Positions 8,507 to 17,304 are shown, counted from the stretch's first letter. The stretch: 53,219 nt of DNA from UBA2040 sp002384725 (GCA_963926475.1 CAWUXE010000021.1:1-53219), one strand, 5' to 3'. Made by a program: numbers and translations. Notes: generated from the letters alone by a model not told the origin.

Positions 8507-9322
8507 ATGGATTTATTTCAAACTCTTTTATTGGCAATTATCGAAGGATTGACCGAATTCTTGCCCATTTCTTCGACAGCCCACATGATTTTCGCGAGTT
8601 CGATTTTTGGGATTGGTGATGATGAATTCGTAAAAATGTTTCAGGTTTCTATTCAATTTGGCGCTATACTATCAGTTGTAGCATTGTATTGGAGAAAATT
8701 CTTCAATTTCAAATCTCCCAAGTTTTATATCAAATTAATCCTAGCCGTAATTCCAGCCTTGATACTCGGTAAATTATTTGATGATAAAATCGAAGCCATT
8801 TTAGAAAAACCATTACCCATTGCGATCATGCTAGTTGTTGGTGGAATTGTTTTACTCTTCATCGACCGACTGTTCAAAAAAACGCCCATAGCCAAAGAAG
8901 AAGATATTTCTAACAAGTCAGCCATAGTAATCGGTTTTTGGCAATGTTTAGCCATGATGCCAGGCACAAGTCGCTCCGCAGCTTCTATTATTGGAGGAAT
9001 GCAACAAGGGTTGACCCGAAAAATGGCAGCAGAATTCAGTTTCTTTTTAGCCGTTCCGACCATGATGGCCGTTACCTGTTATTCTGTTTTTCTAAAAGAT
9101 TGGAACTACGAAGGGAAGGAACAAAAAGGCTACGAAATGATTCTTTCCTCTTCTGAAAACATTACAAGTTTCGCCATTGGAAACATTGTTGCATTTATCG
9201 TCGCTGCCCTGGCTATCAAATTCTTTATTGGCTTCATTGAGAAATATGGATTCAGAATTTGGGGATGGTATCGCGTAGTTGTCGGTATTCTTTTGATCAT
9301 CTTTTTTAGCTTCAATTCATGA
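8507..9322 (+). CDS. uppP: Undecaprenyl-diphosphatase UppP (BacA family)
   Basis: This encodes 271 residues with about 8 membrane helices. The two family motifs are present: EGLTEFLPISSTAH near the N-terminus and PGTSRSAASIIGG around residue 150, which supply the catalytic Glu, Ser, His and Arg residues. The enzyme removes the distal phosphate of undecaprenyl diphosphate to regenerate the lipid carrier for peptidoglycan and other surface polymers. Its last 4 bases overlap truB (ATGA). The link to the dlt genes downstream is suggestive but may simply reflect the conserved uppP-truB order. Confidence 0.95.
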   Translation: MDLFQTLLLAIIEGLTEFLPISSTAHMIFASSIFGIGDDEFVKMFQVSIQFGAILSVVALYWRKFFNFKSPKFYIKLILAVIPALILGKLFDDKIEAILEKPLPIAIMLVVGGIVLLFIDRLFKKTPIAKEEDISNKSAIVIGFWQCLAMMPGTSRSAASIIGGMQQGLTRKMAAEFSFFLAVPTMMAVTCYSVFLKDWNYEGKEQKGYEMILSSSENITSFAIGNIVAFIVAALAIKFFIGFIEKYGFRIWGWYRVVVGILLIIFFSFNS

Positions 9323-10002
9323 GCGAATTTTTAGAAGGAAAAACGCTTCTAATCGATAAGCCTTACAAGTGGACTTCCTTTGATGTCGTGAATAAAATGC
9401 GTTGGCATTTGAAGCAGAAACTCGGGGTAAAAAAAATCAAAGTAGGTCACGCTGGCACTTTGGATCCACTGGCTACCGGATTACTCATCATTTGCACAGG
9501 TAAAAACACCAAACTTATAGAATCATTCATGGGTGGTGAGAAAACCTACACAGGTACTTTCCTTTTGGGTAAAACAACACCTTGCTACGATTTAGAAAAA
9601 GACTTTGACGCAACTTTTCCAACTGACCATATCACCGATGAAATGATGGGAGCAGCGAGAGAATCTTTTTTGGGTGAACACCAGCAAGTCCCACCCATTT
9701 TTTCCGCAAAACAAGTAGACGGAAAAAGAGCATACGATTTGGCCCGAGCCGGAAAAGAGGTCGAGTTGAAACCCAATATTGTCCATATTTCTTCCTTCAC
9801 AATTGATGCAAGTCGTTTCCCAGAAGTCGATTTTGAAATCGTATGTTCGAAAGGAACTTATATTCGATCGATCGCCAATGATTTTGGGAAGAAATTGAAT
9901 TCCGGCGCCACCTTGATTGCACTTCGTCGTACCAAATCGGGCGATTTCGATGTCAAGGACGCTGTCGATGTGGAAGAATGGATAGTCAAACTAGACGATT
10001 AA
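9319..10002 (+). CDS. truB: tRNA pseudouridine-55 synthase TruB
   Basis: This encodes 227 residues. The catalytic Asp is D49 in GHAGTLDPLATG. The second conserved block GTYIRSIANDFG and the N-terminal IDKPYKWTSFDVV are also present. TruB makes pseudouridine 55 in the T loop of tRNAs. It lacks the C-terminal PUA extension of the E. coli protein, as is common in Bacteroidota. The start overlaps uppP by 4 bases, and dltC begins only about 31 bases after the stop. Confidence 0.95.
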   Translation: MSEFLEGKTLLIDKPYKWTSFDVVNKMRWHLKQKLGVKKIKVGHAGTLDPLATGLLIICTGKNTKLIESFMGGEKTYTGTFLLGKTTPCYDLEKDFDATFPTDHITDEMMGAARESFLGEHQQVPPIFSAKQVDGKRAYDLARAGKEVELKPNIVHISSFTIDASRFPEVDFEIVCSKGTYIRSIANDFGKKLNSGATLIALRRTKSGDFDVKDAVDVEEWIVKLDD

Positions 10003-10033
10003 ATCTTACATTTGCTGATCTGCGTTGCACAAA

Positions 10034-10261
10034 ATGGAAAACTATTTAATCGACAAAATTGAAGAAATTTCTTTCACACGCGTGGAGAAAAACGATTCTC
10101 TCTGGGAATCTCGAATCATGGATTCAATTACCATCGTGGAACTAGCAGTGGAAATTGAGGAAGAGTTCGGTATCAATATTCCATTCGAAGAAATCGTAGT
10201 GGAAAATTTTGAAACAGTTGATTTGTTGATGGCATTTATCACTAAAAAGCAAAGTGAATAG
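10034..10261 (+). CDS. dltC: D-alanyl carrier protein DltC-like
   Basis: The ATG at 10034 is preferred over the in-frame TTG at 10025 and gives 75 residues. The carrier motif is MDSITIVELAVEIEEEFGI, with Ser31 as the 4'-phosphopantetheine attachment site; the pattern (acidic-Ser-hydrophobic, then helix II with EIEEEFGI) matches DltC/acyl carrier proteins. It lies directly before dltD and overlaps it by 8 bases. In Dlt systems DltA charges this carrier with D-alanine and DltB takes the alanyl group from it. Alone it could be any acyl carrier protein; the neighbours make DltC likely. Confidence 0.88.
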   Translation: MENYLIDKIEEISFTRVEKNDSLWESRIMDSITIVELAVEIEEEFGINIPFEEIVVENFETVDLLMAFITKKQSE

Positions 10262-11459
10262 TCTGTTAAAACATAAACTCGCCTTTGAATTAACAGCATT
10301 TCTCGCAAGTCTTGGTTTTATTGTAATTGCATTGTTTTTTATTTTCAGTAGACTCGAAAAGGATCAATCAGAAAAACAAATAATAACCTTACACGTAAAC
10401 AACCCAAGTCCAGACAGAGGACTAGTGCCAAACTACACCAAAGGTTTGTCTTCAGAAATGATGTTGATGTCTAGCTTAAGCAGAAAAGATCAACTTACAC
10501 TTTTTGGATCATCCGAATTCTCTTCGAACACTAATTCAAGCTATATTTATCTTCCAGAAAAACTGGGAATACCCGCAATGGGATTTGGTCATGCTTTTCA
10601 CCAAAACTTTTCAATTTATTGTGAGCTCTTGGCTGGAAAGGAATATTTAAAAGATTCGAAAATCGTTATTTTCTTGAGTCCAGGTTGGTTCGAAACAGAA
10701 GGAACAAACTCAGAAGCTTTTTTGGAATTCGTTCCTCCCCACTTTCTTGAAAAAATTTGGATGGATGAATCAATTTCCACTGACTACAAGTTAGAAATTG
10801 GTCGCTTCATTGCAAGAAACGCTGAAAAATTTAGCAATTTAACTCTTCGAATGCAGGCCTTCAAAACCTTATATGAAAGCGAATGCGAATTTAACCAAGC
10901 CGCCAAATTAAGAACAAAATTGGATAAAAATTATCCAGTTTTCAATAAAGGAAATAAGATCAAATATTCAGTTGAGGGGGGGGCAAAAATTCAACATCGC
11001 ACTTTTCCGAATTTCAGAAAGCTTCAGACAGAAGCGCAAACAATCTTCCTGAATGCCAGCGCAAACAATACTCTTTTTGTTGACTCACAATATTTTAATG
11101 AATTTGTTCTACAGCCTAACGGAGCAATAAAAACAGGAAATGTTAAACCTATCGACAAAGAAAACAGCGCCGAATACAAAGATTTTTTGTTGCTACTAAA
11201 ACTATTAAAAGACAAAGAAGTCAATTGTAGTTTCGTCATCCAAGGGTTGAATCCATATTACTATACGAATTTAGAAGAAATGAATCCTATTGTTCGTTCA
11301 ATAGTCAACGAATTAAAAAAATCAGAATTCCCTTATCTCAATATGTTCACTTATAGAAAAGCAGACTATCAACCTGGTTCACTCAACGACATTATGCATC
11401 TTGGGGATTTGGGCTGGTTGCAAGTCAATGAATTCATTTACAATACTTATCTGAGATGA
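10254..11459 (+). CDS. dltD: D-alanyl transfer protein DltD
   Basis: This encodes 401 residues from a GTG start inside the end of dltC. An N-terminal membrane anchor (about 11-32) precedes an extracytoplasmic SGNH-like esterase/transferase domain. The nucleophile block is FGSSEFS (F84-S90, with S86/S87), followed by FLSPGWF. The acid/base pair lies in DIMHLGDLGW (D379, H382). This is the DltD Ser-Asp-His arrangement. DltD receives D-alanine from DltX/DltB and passes it to the final polymer. An 8-G run at 10976-10983 sits in the middle of the reading frame. Confidence 0.9.
   Translation: MNSLLKHKLAFELTAFLASLGFIVIALFFIFSRLEKDQSEKQIITLHVNNPSPDRGLVPNYTKGLSSEMMLMSSLSRKDQLTLFGSSEFSSNTNSSYIYLPEKLGIPAMGFGHAFHQNFSIYCELLAGKEYLKDSKIVIFLSPGWFETEGTNSEAFLEFVPPHFLEKIWMDESISTDYKLEIGRFIARNAEKFSNLTLRMQAFKTLYESECEFNQAAKLRTKLDKNYPVFNKGNKIKYSVEGGAKIQHRTFPNFRKLQTEAQTIFLNASANNTLFVDSQYFNEFVLQPNGAIKTGNVKPIDKENSAEYKDFLLLLKLLKDKEVNCSFVIQGLNPYYYTNLEEMNPIVRSIVNELKKSEFPYLNMFTYRKADYQPGSLNDIMHLGDLGWLQVNEFIYNTYLR
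10976..10983 (+). repeat. Poly-G(8) tract inside dltD
   Basis: Eight consecutive G bases encode the end of Glu241, Gly242, Gly243 and the first base of Ala244. Long G runs are otherwise absent from this AT-rich window. A one-base slip would frameshift dltD and could have polar effects on dltX, dltB and dltA. Confidence 0.7.
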
Positions 11460-11605
11460 AAAAGTGGTTTTACAAATTTCTAGTGTACACAACCTTGATC
11501 ATTGGTTATCTTTTTCTATACGTTTTGAACGTGGAAGAATTTATTTACGATCAAAAAGACATTCAGGTAAAATCGACAGTTGATTTTGTCTACCAACAAT
11601 TTTAA
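11456..11605 (+). CDS. dltX: DltX-like small membrane protein, 49 residues
   Basis: This small gene starts at an ATG overlapping the dltD stop (ATGA) and ends 2 bases before dltB. It encodes a basic N-terminus (MKKWFYK), one membrane helix (about 8-25) and a C-terminus that ends exactly at FVYQQF. Known Gram-positive DltX proteins are about 50 residues with one helix and end in an F-x-Y-x-x-F motif (for example FIYNEF), whose Tyr is proposed to carry D-alanine from DltB to DltD. Here the corresponding residue is Tyr46. A second similar segment, EEFIYDQ, occurs at residues 27-33. Size, topology, terminal motif and position all agree. The terminal motif sits 24 residues past the helix, further than usual. 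Confidence 0.82.
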   Translation: MKKWFYKFLVYTTLIIGYLFLYVLNVEEFIYDQKDIQVKSTVDFVYQQF

Positions 11606-11607
11606 AT

Positions 11608-12786
11608 ATGTGGTTCGATAAAGCTTTACCATTTTCAGCTCCAGCGTTTTTCCTTTTTATGGGAATGGCCATTGTTTTGTTTCATTTGGTCAAACGATTC
11701 GGCTCACAGCTGATTTCTTATCGTATTCTATTATCAATAGTCACATTGGTTTTTGCTCTTGTTTATTTACCGAAACCTTTTCATCTAATTGGATTGGTTT
11801 TGTATTTATATGCCTGTCTTGGTGGATTGAGAAAGTGGTACGAAGGTCAAAACATCATATTCCCCATGTTGCTATTGGCTCTGCCGATGCTCTTCATGAA
11901 GTATTTTTCAATCGTCTCTTTTACCGATGACAATTGGTGGAAAAACACGCCAGGAATATTTCAAATCACCGGAATTTCGTACATGGTTTTTAGAGCGATA
12001 GGTCTCTATATCGACGAGCGTTCCAAGCCAGGAAAAATCAACTTTATCGATTTCTTTAATTTCGCGAGTTTTGTTCCGACTCTTTTGATCGGACCTTTGG
12101 ATCGTTTTCACCGTTTCACAAATGATGTAAAAAATGGTTATCAAAACATGACCTCTGCCCTGACCTATCAGGGGTGGAATAACTTATTGATGGGACTTTT
12201 GTATAAGTTTATCCTTGCCGAAGCCATTCATCGTTTAGTTCTGGTTCACCTTATTGATGACGGATCACATGTCTATCACATGTCGTATATGTACACGTAT
12301 CTGTTGTACTTGTATTTCGATTTTGCCGGTTATTCCTTGTTGGCAATCGCGTTCGGTAATTTCATTGGAATTCACGTTCCTATCAATTTCGATAAACCTT
12401 TCTTGGCCGTTAATCCGAAAGAATTTTGGAAAAAATGGCATAAATCTTTGGGTGATTGGTTGAACGATTATTTCTTCAAGCCGCTCTTCATGCATTTCAC
12501 GAAGAAAAAGTGGGGAACATCGATTCGTCGTCAAAATTCGGCTTTGTTTTTGACCTTTGCTTTAATGGGATTCTGGAACGGATTCGAATTACATTATATC
12601 ATCAGCGGTATGCTGTTCGGCGTTTATTCTGTCATTCATAATTACTATTTTTATCAATGTAAAAAGCAAAAGAGAGATGTTGTTTTTGGTAAGTTGAATG
12701 AACGCTGGATACGAATCATTTCAATCGTAATCATGTTTCACGCCGTTGCATTTGCCATATACATCTTTAGCGGTAAACTATTTTAA
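11608..12786 (+). CDS. dltB: MBOAT D-alanyl transferase DltB-like
   Basis: This encodes 392 residues with about 10 membrane helices. The MBOAT core block KEFWKKWHKSLGDWLNDYFF (H278) matches the DltB/AlgI helix motif. The second core motif, usually WHG with the near-invariant catalytic His, reads GFWNGFELHYIISG here, with Asn324 in its place (codon AAC, one base from CAC) and His329 five residues later. DltB moves D-alanine from cytoplasmic DltC across the membrane. Activity is uncertain unless His329 compensates. The gene lies 2 bases after dltX and 2 bases before dltA. Confidence 0.88.
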   Translation: MWFDKALPFSAPAFFLFMGMAIVLFHLVKRFGSQLISYRILLSIVTLVFALVYLPKPFHLIGLVLYLYACLGGLRKWYEGQNIIFPMLLLALPMLFMKYFSIVSFTDDNWWKNTPGIFQITGISYMVFRAIGLYIDERSKPGKINFIDFFNFASFVPTLLIGPLDRFHRFTNDVKNGYQNMTSALTYQGWNNLLMGLLYKFILAEAIHRLVLVHLIDDGSHVYHMSYMYTYLLYLYFDFAGYSLLAIAFGNFIGIHVPINFDKPFLAVNPKEFWKKWHKSLGDWLNDYFFKPLFMHFTKKKWGTSIRRQNSALFLTFALMGFWNGFELHYIISGMLFGVYSVIHNYYFYQCKKQKRDVVFGKLNERWIRIISIVIMFHAVAFAIYIFSGKLF

Positions 12787-12788
12787 CC

Positions 12789-14258
12789 ATGCGATTTTGT
12801 TTCGATTCCAAAGAATTTATTGAGATTGATCATCGGCCGGATGTATTGGCAGTCATTGGAAGTGATTTTCAATTGACGTGGTTGGAGTTCGAAAAAGCGG
12901 TTGGAGACTTTTCGGAAGTTTTAATTAATCAACACGTTTCTTTGGACGATTCGCCAGTGTTGTTGTATGGTCACAAAAGTGCGAATATGCTGGTTGCGAT
13001 TTATGCGTGTATGTCTCTCGAAATTCCCTACATCCCAATTGATGAAATCTATCCAAAAGATCGGATAGAAAAAGTGAAGGAAATTGCGAAAGTAAATTGG
13101 ATCATTAATACCTCCAACTCGGCTTTGAATTTTGAAGATTCAGGAGAGATTCAATTGTTGGAAATGACAACTGATGTACTTTCTTTTCCAGGGGAATTAG
13201 TCGAAGTAAAAGAACAAGCTTCAGACCCTTTGGTCTATTTAATTTTCACTTCGGGCAGCACAGGTGAGCCAAAAGGAGTGCAAATTAGCAGCGAAGCCGT
13301 TCAGTCATTTTCGCGATGGATGACGAGTGATTTCGGTTTTTCTGAAACGGATGTTTTTATCAATACAGCAGTTCTAAGTTTCGATTTATCGGTTTTTGAA
13401 GTGATGACATTTGGAGCCATTGGCGGCACGATTTTATTGAATGATAAAACAACGAATTCCGATCCACAAAAGTTAATCGATAGAATTGAAAAATATGCTG
13501 GAACAGTTTGGGTTTCGACACCGTCCTTTGCGCTTCTTTTTGCGCGGATGGAACCGTTTTCAGTGATGAAGACCATACATTCATTCTTGTTTTGTGGCGA
13601 GGTGTTACCCAATCCTTTGGCGAAAAGTTTGTTGACCAATTACAAAGCTCGTGTTCTCAACACGTATGGTCCGACTGAAGCTACCGTTGCGACTACCTTG
13701 GTGGACATTACGGCCGAAATAGTGAAAAATCATGACCCTTTGCCCGTTGGAAGCATCAAAAAAGAAAGCCAATTGATTATTGAAAACGGAGAAATTATTA
13801 TCAAAGGTCCAAATGTTTCCATTGGTTACTTGAATCGTCCGGATCTTACTATGGAAAAATTCATCGAAATAGATGGACAACGTGCTTTCAAAACAGGCGA
13901 CGAGGGCCGATTAGAAAACGGTATGTTGTTTTTCAACGGCCGAAACGATGACTTGGTCAAACTGCATGGCTATCGAATTGAGTTGAATGAAATCAATGCA
14001 ACACTTTTGAAAATGAATTCCATTGAAAACTCAGCCACAATTGCCTTGCGTCGTAATGGTGAGGTCAAAAAAATTGTTTCCTTAATTCAATGGAAAAACT
14101 CGGATCTCCAAAGTAAAGAAACAATCATACAATTCTTATCTGCACATCTTCCAAGTTACATGATACCGAGTGATGTCAAATTTGTTAAGGAAATTCCGTT
14201 AAATCAGAATGGGAAGGCAGATAAACAATTGCTGACAGAATTATACTTGAAACGTTAA
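12789..14258 (+). CDS. dltA: D-alanine-carrier protein ligase DltA-like
   Basis: This encodes 489 residues, a single adenylation domain of DltA size. Core motifs in order: FTSGSTGEPKG (153-163), FCGEVLP (268-274), NTYGPTEATVATT, FKTGDEGRLENG with GRNDDLVKLHGYRIEL, and the terminal NQNGKADKQLL with the catalytic Lys. Cys269 in FCGE is the residue linked to D-alanine selection in characterised DltA enzymes. It lacks the condensation or reductase domains expected of a peptide synthetase. It is the last gene of the dlt run; an 88-base AT-rich gap follows before the secreted protein gene. Confidence 0.9.
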   Translation: MRFCFDSKEFIEIDHRPDVLAVIGSDFQLTWLEFEKAVGDFSEVLINQHVSLDDSPVLLYGHKSANMLVAIYACMSLEIPYIPIDEIYPKDRIEKVKEIAKVNWIINTSNSALNFEDSGEIQLLEMTTDVLSFPGELVEVKEQASDPLVYLIFTSGSTGEPKGVQISSEAVQSFSRWMTSDFGFSETDVFINTAVLSFDLSVFEVMTFGAIGGTILLNDKTTNSDPQKLIDRIEKYAGTVWVSTPSFALLFARMEPFSVMKTIHSFLFCGEVLPNPLAKSLLTNYKARVLNTYGPTEATVATTLVDITAEIVKNHDPLPVGSIKKESQLIIENGEIIIKGPNVSIGYLNRPDLTMEKFIEIDGQRAFKTGDEGRLENGMLFFNGRNDDLVKLHGYRIELNEINATLLKMNSIENSATIALRRNGEVKKIVSLIQWKNSDLQSKETIIQFLSAHLPSYMIPSDVKFVKEIPLNQNGKADKQLLTELYLKR

Positions 14259-14346
14259 TAAATATTCATGCATTATTTTTCTCAAATCATATTTAAACAC
14301 CACTTTTGTAATAATTTATACGTCAAGTTATAAATACTCTTTTATA

Positions 14347-16176
14347 ATGAAATTATTTTTTGGAATCTTACTTTTTTCCATAAGTATTTCGTCCAGTTTC
14401 GGACAATGCACTGGCAACGAGCCTACAATAAATTTAGGCAACGATACGATTCTATGTTTCGGACAAACTATCGGTCTTTCAGTTCCTGCTGGTTATGACT
14501 TTTATCAATGGTCAAACGGAAGCACGAGTACAGGAATTAATGTTACACAACCCGGAACGTATTGGGTTCTCGGTGGAAACATAGGAACGAATCAACTTAT
14601 TTTAAACGGTAATTTTGAGGGCGGCACAACGGCTGCGAGTAATAATTTTACAACTGCCTATGTTCCTGGAACTGGCGGAGTTTGGGGTTTACTTTCCAAT
14701 CCAGGGCAATATGCAATATCAACTTCACCTTCCAATGTCCACAATAATTTTGCTTCGTGTGGCGATCACACAACTGGAACAGGAAACATGCTCATCGTAA
14801 ATGGTGCTACGGCAGCTAACACAAACGTATGGAGTCAGACTATAGCTGTCGCACCAAATCAAAACTATATATTTAGTTTTTGGGCGATGAACGTGGCCGA
14901 TCCGAACGTTGCTCAATTACAATTACGGATAAACAATGTACCTATTTCTGCAGTAGTGCCCACTAGCATTACTCCTTGTATTTGGAATCAAATCACTGGA
15001 GTTTGGAATTCGGGATCCGCTACTTCAGCAAATTTGAGCATCTTCAATCAAGCGACAGCGGCAGGAGGAAATGATTTTGCCATAGACGATATCTTTTTTG
15101 CTGATAATTGCGTCAATCGCGATACTATTCAAGTAACCATGGAAGTGGTGACGGCATACGCTGGTGCTGATAAAATTTTCTGTCCTGGCGATACTGATAC
15201 AGTATTTGCGACTACAAATAACCCAAACAACACCTTAACCTGGAATTCCAGCGGTGTTCCTGGTAATTTTATGATTCCGGATACAGCTGGAATTTATACA
15301 GTAACAGCTGTTTCTCCAGCAGGTTGTACATTTTCAGATGATATTTTAATAAGCTTAAAAGACATGAACTGGACTATTGCCGATATAGCGGCATATCCTT
15401 CAGGTTGCGGATTAACTAATGGTGTAGCCTTGACCAATATCGATACGCTAGATCCCAATCAGCCTGATCCATTACCATTCAATTATCAATGGTCTGGTCC
15501 TGGAGCTGGTGGGCCAACCATAGCCACAACACCAAACATCGGTAATTTATCACCTGGATGGTATTATTTAACGACGACATCGGATGGTTGTTCTCTATCG
15601 GACTCAGTTGAGATAATTACAACTAATGGACCAGTAGCAGCTATGAATGCTACGTCAACAAATGGATATGCGCCCCTTGATGTGACTTTTCAAAACCAGA
15701 GTCAATCTTCGACGAGTTATACCTGGATTTTTGACACTTTGTCAACCCAAACCACAATAAATACAGATTCAATTGATTTAACTTTTAATACACCTGGTGT
15801 TTATCAAATAATGTTGATTGCTTCAAATGGTAATTGTGCTGACACGAGCTATTTAACGATAACAGTATTGCCACCACCAATTATCCCCATCCCACCAATT
15901 GATTCTCTTTTAACGGTTGGTCCTATCCCGAATGTAATCAGTCCAAATGCAGATCTTATAAATGATTATTTCACTTTCACCGTTACCGGAGCAGAAAGCT
16001 TTTCAATAGAAATACTGAACCGTTGGGGAAATTTAATGTATTCTTCAACTGACCCGGATACTTTTGGCTGGTCGGATACACAAGTTCCTGATGGTGTCTA
16101 TTTTTACAAAATGACGGCTACTGGTTATCAAGGTGAGCAACGCAAGGCACACGGATTTTTCCACATCGTGAGATAG
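14347..16176 (+). CDS. T9SS-secreted protein with PKD and type B sorting domain
   Basis: This encodes 609 residues. A signal peptide (to about residue 19, ending SSFGQ) is followed by an Ig-like segment (NLGNDTILCFGQ). A jelly-roll-like region (about 85-250: LILNGNFEGG, FSFWAMNVADP, FAIDDIFFADN) resembles carbohydrate-binding or CBM-like modules. A PKD-type domain follows (about 430-510: PLDVTFQNQSQ, YTWIFDT, PGVYQIMLIASNGNC). The C-terminus has the gliding-motility/T9SS type B pattern: PNVISPNADLINDYF, ILNRWGNLMY and VPDGVYFYKM. The protein should be exported by Sec, secreted by the type IX system and attached to the surface. Function is probably adhesion or polymer binding. Confidence 0.85.
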   Translation: MKLFFGILLFSISISSSFGQCTGNEPTINLGNDTILCFGQTIGLSVPAGYDFYQWSNGSTSTGINVTQPGTYWVLGGNIGTNQLILNGNFEGGTTAASNNFTTAYVPGTGGVWGLLSNPGQYAISTSPSNVHNNFASCGDHTTGTGNMLIVNGATAANTNVWSQTIAVAPNQNYIFSFWAMNVADPNVAQLQLRINNVPISAVVPTSITPCIWNQITGVWNSGSATSANLSIFNQATAAGGNDFAIDDIFFADNCVNRDTIQVTMEVVTAYAGADKIFCPGDTDTVFATTNNPNNTLTWNSSGVPGNFMIPDTAGIYTVTAVSPAGCTFSDDILISLKDMNWTIADIAAYPSGCGLTNGVALTNIDTLDPNQPDPLPFNYQWSGPGAGGPTIATTPNIGNLSPGWYYLTTTSDGCSLSDSVEIITTNGPVAAMNATSTNGYAPLDVTFQNQSQSSTSYTWIFDTLSTQTTINTDSIDLTFNTPGVYQIMLIASNGNCADTSYLTITVLPPPIIPIPPIDSLLTVGPIPNVISPNADLINDYFTFTVTGAESFSIEILNRWGNLMYSSTDPDTFGWSDTQVPDGVYFYKMTATGYQGEQRKAHGFFHIVR

Positions 16177-16286
16177 TCCACAATATAATTTGGTTCCATA
16201 ATCGCATTGTCTGCACAAAACGTTCACTGTACTTCGGAAAACCGCTTGATTTTTTATTGTTGTTGTCAATAAAAAAGACCAATAAT

Positions 16287-17243
16287 TCACCTTCCAAAAC
16301 CGTTGTGTAAATGACTTTTAGACCTTTGTTTTTCTCCTCTTTTACATTGTGTTTTTTTTAAAGCGAAATCGACACCATTTATCAAACCAACATACTCAAA
16401 TGAAGTAAAATTTACTTCTAATATTTCATGCGCATATAAATAGGTTTTTAGTTCTTCATCTAAGAGTTCGACCGAGTTCAAACCAGTAGATAAAATATCA
16501 ACCGAACCTAAAATAGAAGCATCTGGTGGACCGTAATCATAACTTGTTAAAAAGCCATATTTACTCCCCGCTTCCCAGTATTTTGACGATTCTTTATCAA
16601 AAGAAAGCTGCATAAAACTCAAGTTTGTTTCCACATAACCATTTCTCGAATTTCGGTCAAAATATTCATAATCCTTTAACGCATTTTCTTTGGTAGCAGG
16701 AATGATTTTAACAGATGACACTATGCGATCGAAAAGTGCCTTCATCATGTTTCCATTTTCTTCACTCACATTAATTGTAACAAATATGAAAAAGTAATCT
16801 CCAGAATCGAGTACTCCAAGATTAACTGATTGGATAAGCAAATCATCAATCGCCAAGGTAACCTGAGTTGTGAGAAAAGAGTAGCTGCCTATTGACGAGA
16901 CAACCGGTTTTATTTTAAAGTCTTCTTCTGTTATGTTATCAAGGTCATCCAGAAAATCTAACAAACCTTCATCTTCATAATTCTTCTCTCTGAAACCAAC
17001 AATAATTGACTCATTAAAAAGAATACTTTCCAAATAATCATCCTCAATTATCGCTTGAATTCAGATGGTATCCGTCAAATAAACATTAAGCAATTTCTAT
17101 TCAAACCCTTCTCGTTTTATGAAATCAGCCTTGAGAGCATATTCAAAAGTTTTGCCTTCAAAAACATAATCGGATTCAAATCTGGTTTGAGAAAAACCAA
17201 AGGATTCCACTAAAACAAAAAATAAGATCAGTGTCGTTTTCAT
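16287..17243 (-). pseudogene. Broken secreted-protein gene (two nonsense codons, one frameshift)
   Basis: An ATG at 17243 opens a signal peptide (MKTTLILFFVLVESFGFSQ). The frame then runs 48 codons to a TAG, 11 more to a TGA, and continues in the same frame through 248 codons to 16287. Frame continuity across both stops indicates one damaged gene. Near the end, an 8-T run (plus strand, 16352-16359) marks a probable one-base slip. In the alternative frame the sequence continues as protein-like text (KVIYTTVLEGELLVFFID) beyond 16287 towards the convergent neighbour. No family is recognised. The 248-codon piece alone lacks a good start (TTG only) and a signal peptide. Confidence 0.7.
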
Positions 17244-17258
17244 AACTCTTATAAATAA

Positions 17259-17290
17259 TTATGGCGGTGATTAAAGAACCACCGCCATAA
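17259..17290. terminator. Strong hairpin after the Ig-repeat gene
   Basis: TTATGGCGGTG and CACCGCCATAA form a perfect 11-bp stem around a 10-base loop. It lies 14 bases past the stop of the minus-strand Ig-repeat gene. The tail on that strand is AT-rich rather than a pure T run. Confidence 0.65.
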
Positions 17291-17304
17291 TGAATATGCT
17301 AATT

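Noticed and set aside
10034..14258. A small nonribosomal peptide or siderophore cluster (carrier protein plus adenylation domain)
   Set aside because: No condensation, thioesterase or reductase domain is present, and the neighbours are DltD- and MBOAT-type proteins. The adenylation domain carries the DltA-type FCGE motif.
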